NCBI RefSeq assembly: GCF_014845115.1
Contig: NZ_NKUI01000053.1
Coordinates: 1 to 64,000, forward strand
Direction: 5' to 3'
Origin: Methylorubrum zatmanii
GTDB lineage: Bacteria > Pseudomonadota > Alphaproteobacteria > Rhizobiales > Beijerinckiaceae
DNA: 64,000 nucleotides
The position numbers were made by a program, and so were the translations under genes. The notes under the pieces are model-generated. The model was given only the letters and a program-made list of their open reading frames with translations, was not told the DNA's origin and made no database searches. Positions 63,697 through 64,000 of this stretch are shown here, piece after piece. How positions within the stretch are numbered: the first letter of the stretch is position 1; the number at the start of each line of letters is the position of its first letter.

Positions 63697-64000
63697 TCAA
63701 CAGGCCCGCACTCGCATTTCAAGCAAGCTTTCAGCGATCAGCGGTGCGAGCCGCCCGTCCTCGGCTGTGGCATCAGCGCCGATAAGGCGCACTTGGTTCG
63801 GATTTCTGGCAAAATAGGGGCCGCCGACAAGCACTTTGACCGCTGGGTTGCAGGAAGCGGCCCTCAGATCGTGGATAACCGAAGGCAGGGCCGGGAGGAG
63901 AACGTCGCAGGACAAAGTCAGGCCGACGACATCGAACCAGTCGGACCGGATCATCTCCACCGGATCGGCCTCCGCCCCGGAGCCGGCACTGGTCACATCC
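63697..64000 (-). CDS. AerR/PpaA-like cobalamin-binding regulator (5' end outside window)
   Basis: The frame is open to the right edge, so only the C-terminal hundred residues are seen. They fit the second half of a B12-binding domain: FDVVGLTLSCDVLLPALPSVI, VKVLVGGPYFARNP and GADATAEDGRLAPLIAESL (in parts). In purple bacteria AerR/PpaA is encoded directly upstream of ppsR and binds cobalamin to act as a light-dependent antirepressor of PpsR/CrtJ. The 72-base gap to ppsR and the same orientation fit that arrangement. The cobalamin-ligating His would lie outside the window. Confidence 0.82.
   Translation of the reverse strand, partial: DVTSAGSGAEADPVEMIRSDWFDVVGLTLSCDVLLPALPSVIHDLRAASCNPAVKVLVGGPYFARNPNQVRLIGADATAEDGRLAPLIAESLLEMRVRAC

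Overview
The window looks like chromosomal DNA of a pigmented, photosynthetic methylobacterium (Methylobacteriaceae, Alphaproteobacteria). The base composition is GC-rich throughout. The right end carries bacteriochlorophyll genes (bchG, a PucC-type carrier, bchP, tspO) next to ppsR and an aerR/ppaA-like gene. The window also has CtrA-type TTAA-N7-TTAAC sites, a HisKA_2-type sensor kinase and tandem alphaproteobacterial outer-membrane barrels. The genus is inferred from this gene content; no rRNA is present to confirm it.

Layout. 1-9 kb: end of a receiver/HisKA_2 kinase, a repeat-bearing gap, a di-heme cytochrome c, an ECF sigma factor, two class II glutamine amidotransferases (one of the N-acetylglutaminylglutamine type) and a glutathione transferase. 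9-14 kb: acetolactate synthase genes ilvH and ilvI, separated by an opposing methyltransferase gene; ilvI has an attenuator with a short Val/Leu/Ile-rich leader peptide; then selO. 14-17 kb: a DUF892 ferritin-like protein, an MFS carrier and very small membrane ORFs.

16.9-30.5 kb is the most distinctive region: a complete staphyloferrin B-type siderophore locus. Eight minus-strand genes run in the order of the Staphylococcus aureus sbnA-I operon (A, B, C, D, E+F fused, G, H, I), mostly with overlapping stop/start codons. A TonB-dependent receptor gene lies divergently beyond sbnA. Together they would make phosphoserine, 2,3-diaminopropionate and citrate, decarboxylate and condense the parts, export the siderophore, and take the ferric form back across the outer membrane. 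No inner-membrane importer or iron regulator gene is in the window. I recall a staphyloferrin B-like eight-gene cluster being reported in one Methylobacterium strain, so the pathway itself is probably not new; the E-F fusion and the shortened SbnI are the details to examine.

30.5-46 kb: a divergent WcbI/GSCFA pair, hemC, tRNA-Lys(CTT), a divergent receiver/HPt pair sharing one perfect CtrA site, pal-cpoB-tilS-ftsH, glmM, three tandem outer-membrane barrel genes (the first with a perfect CtrA site) and an HNH endonuclease. 46-58 kb: a DUF3772/MscS channel, a CAP lipoprotein, motAB, an NdvA-type exporter, gnd-pgl and a tri-heme cytochrome c. 58-64 kb: the bchG-pucC-like-bchP-tspO operon with a PpsR palindrome in its promoter, then ppsR and the truncated aerR-like gene. 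No CRISPR array, insertion sequence, phage gene or rRNA was seen.
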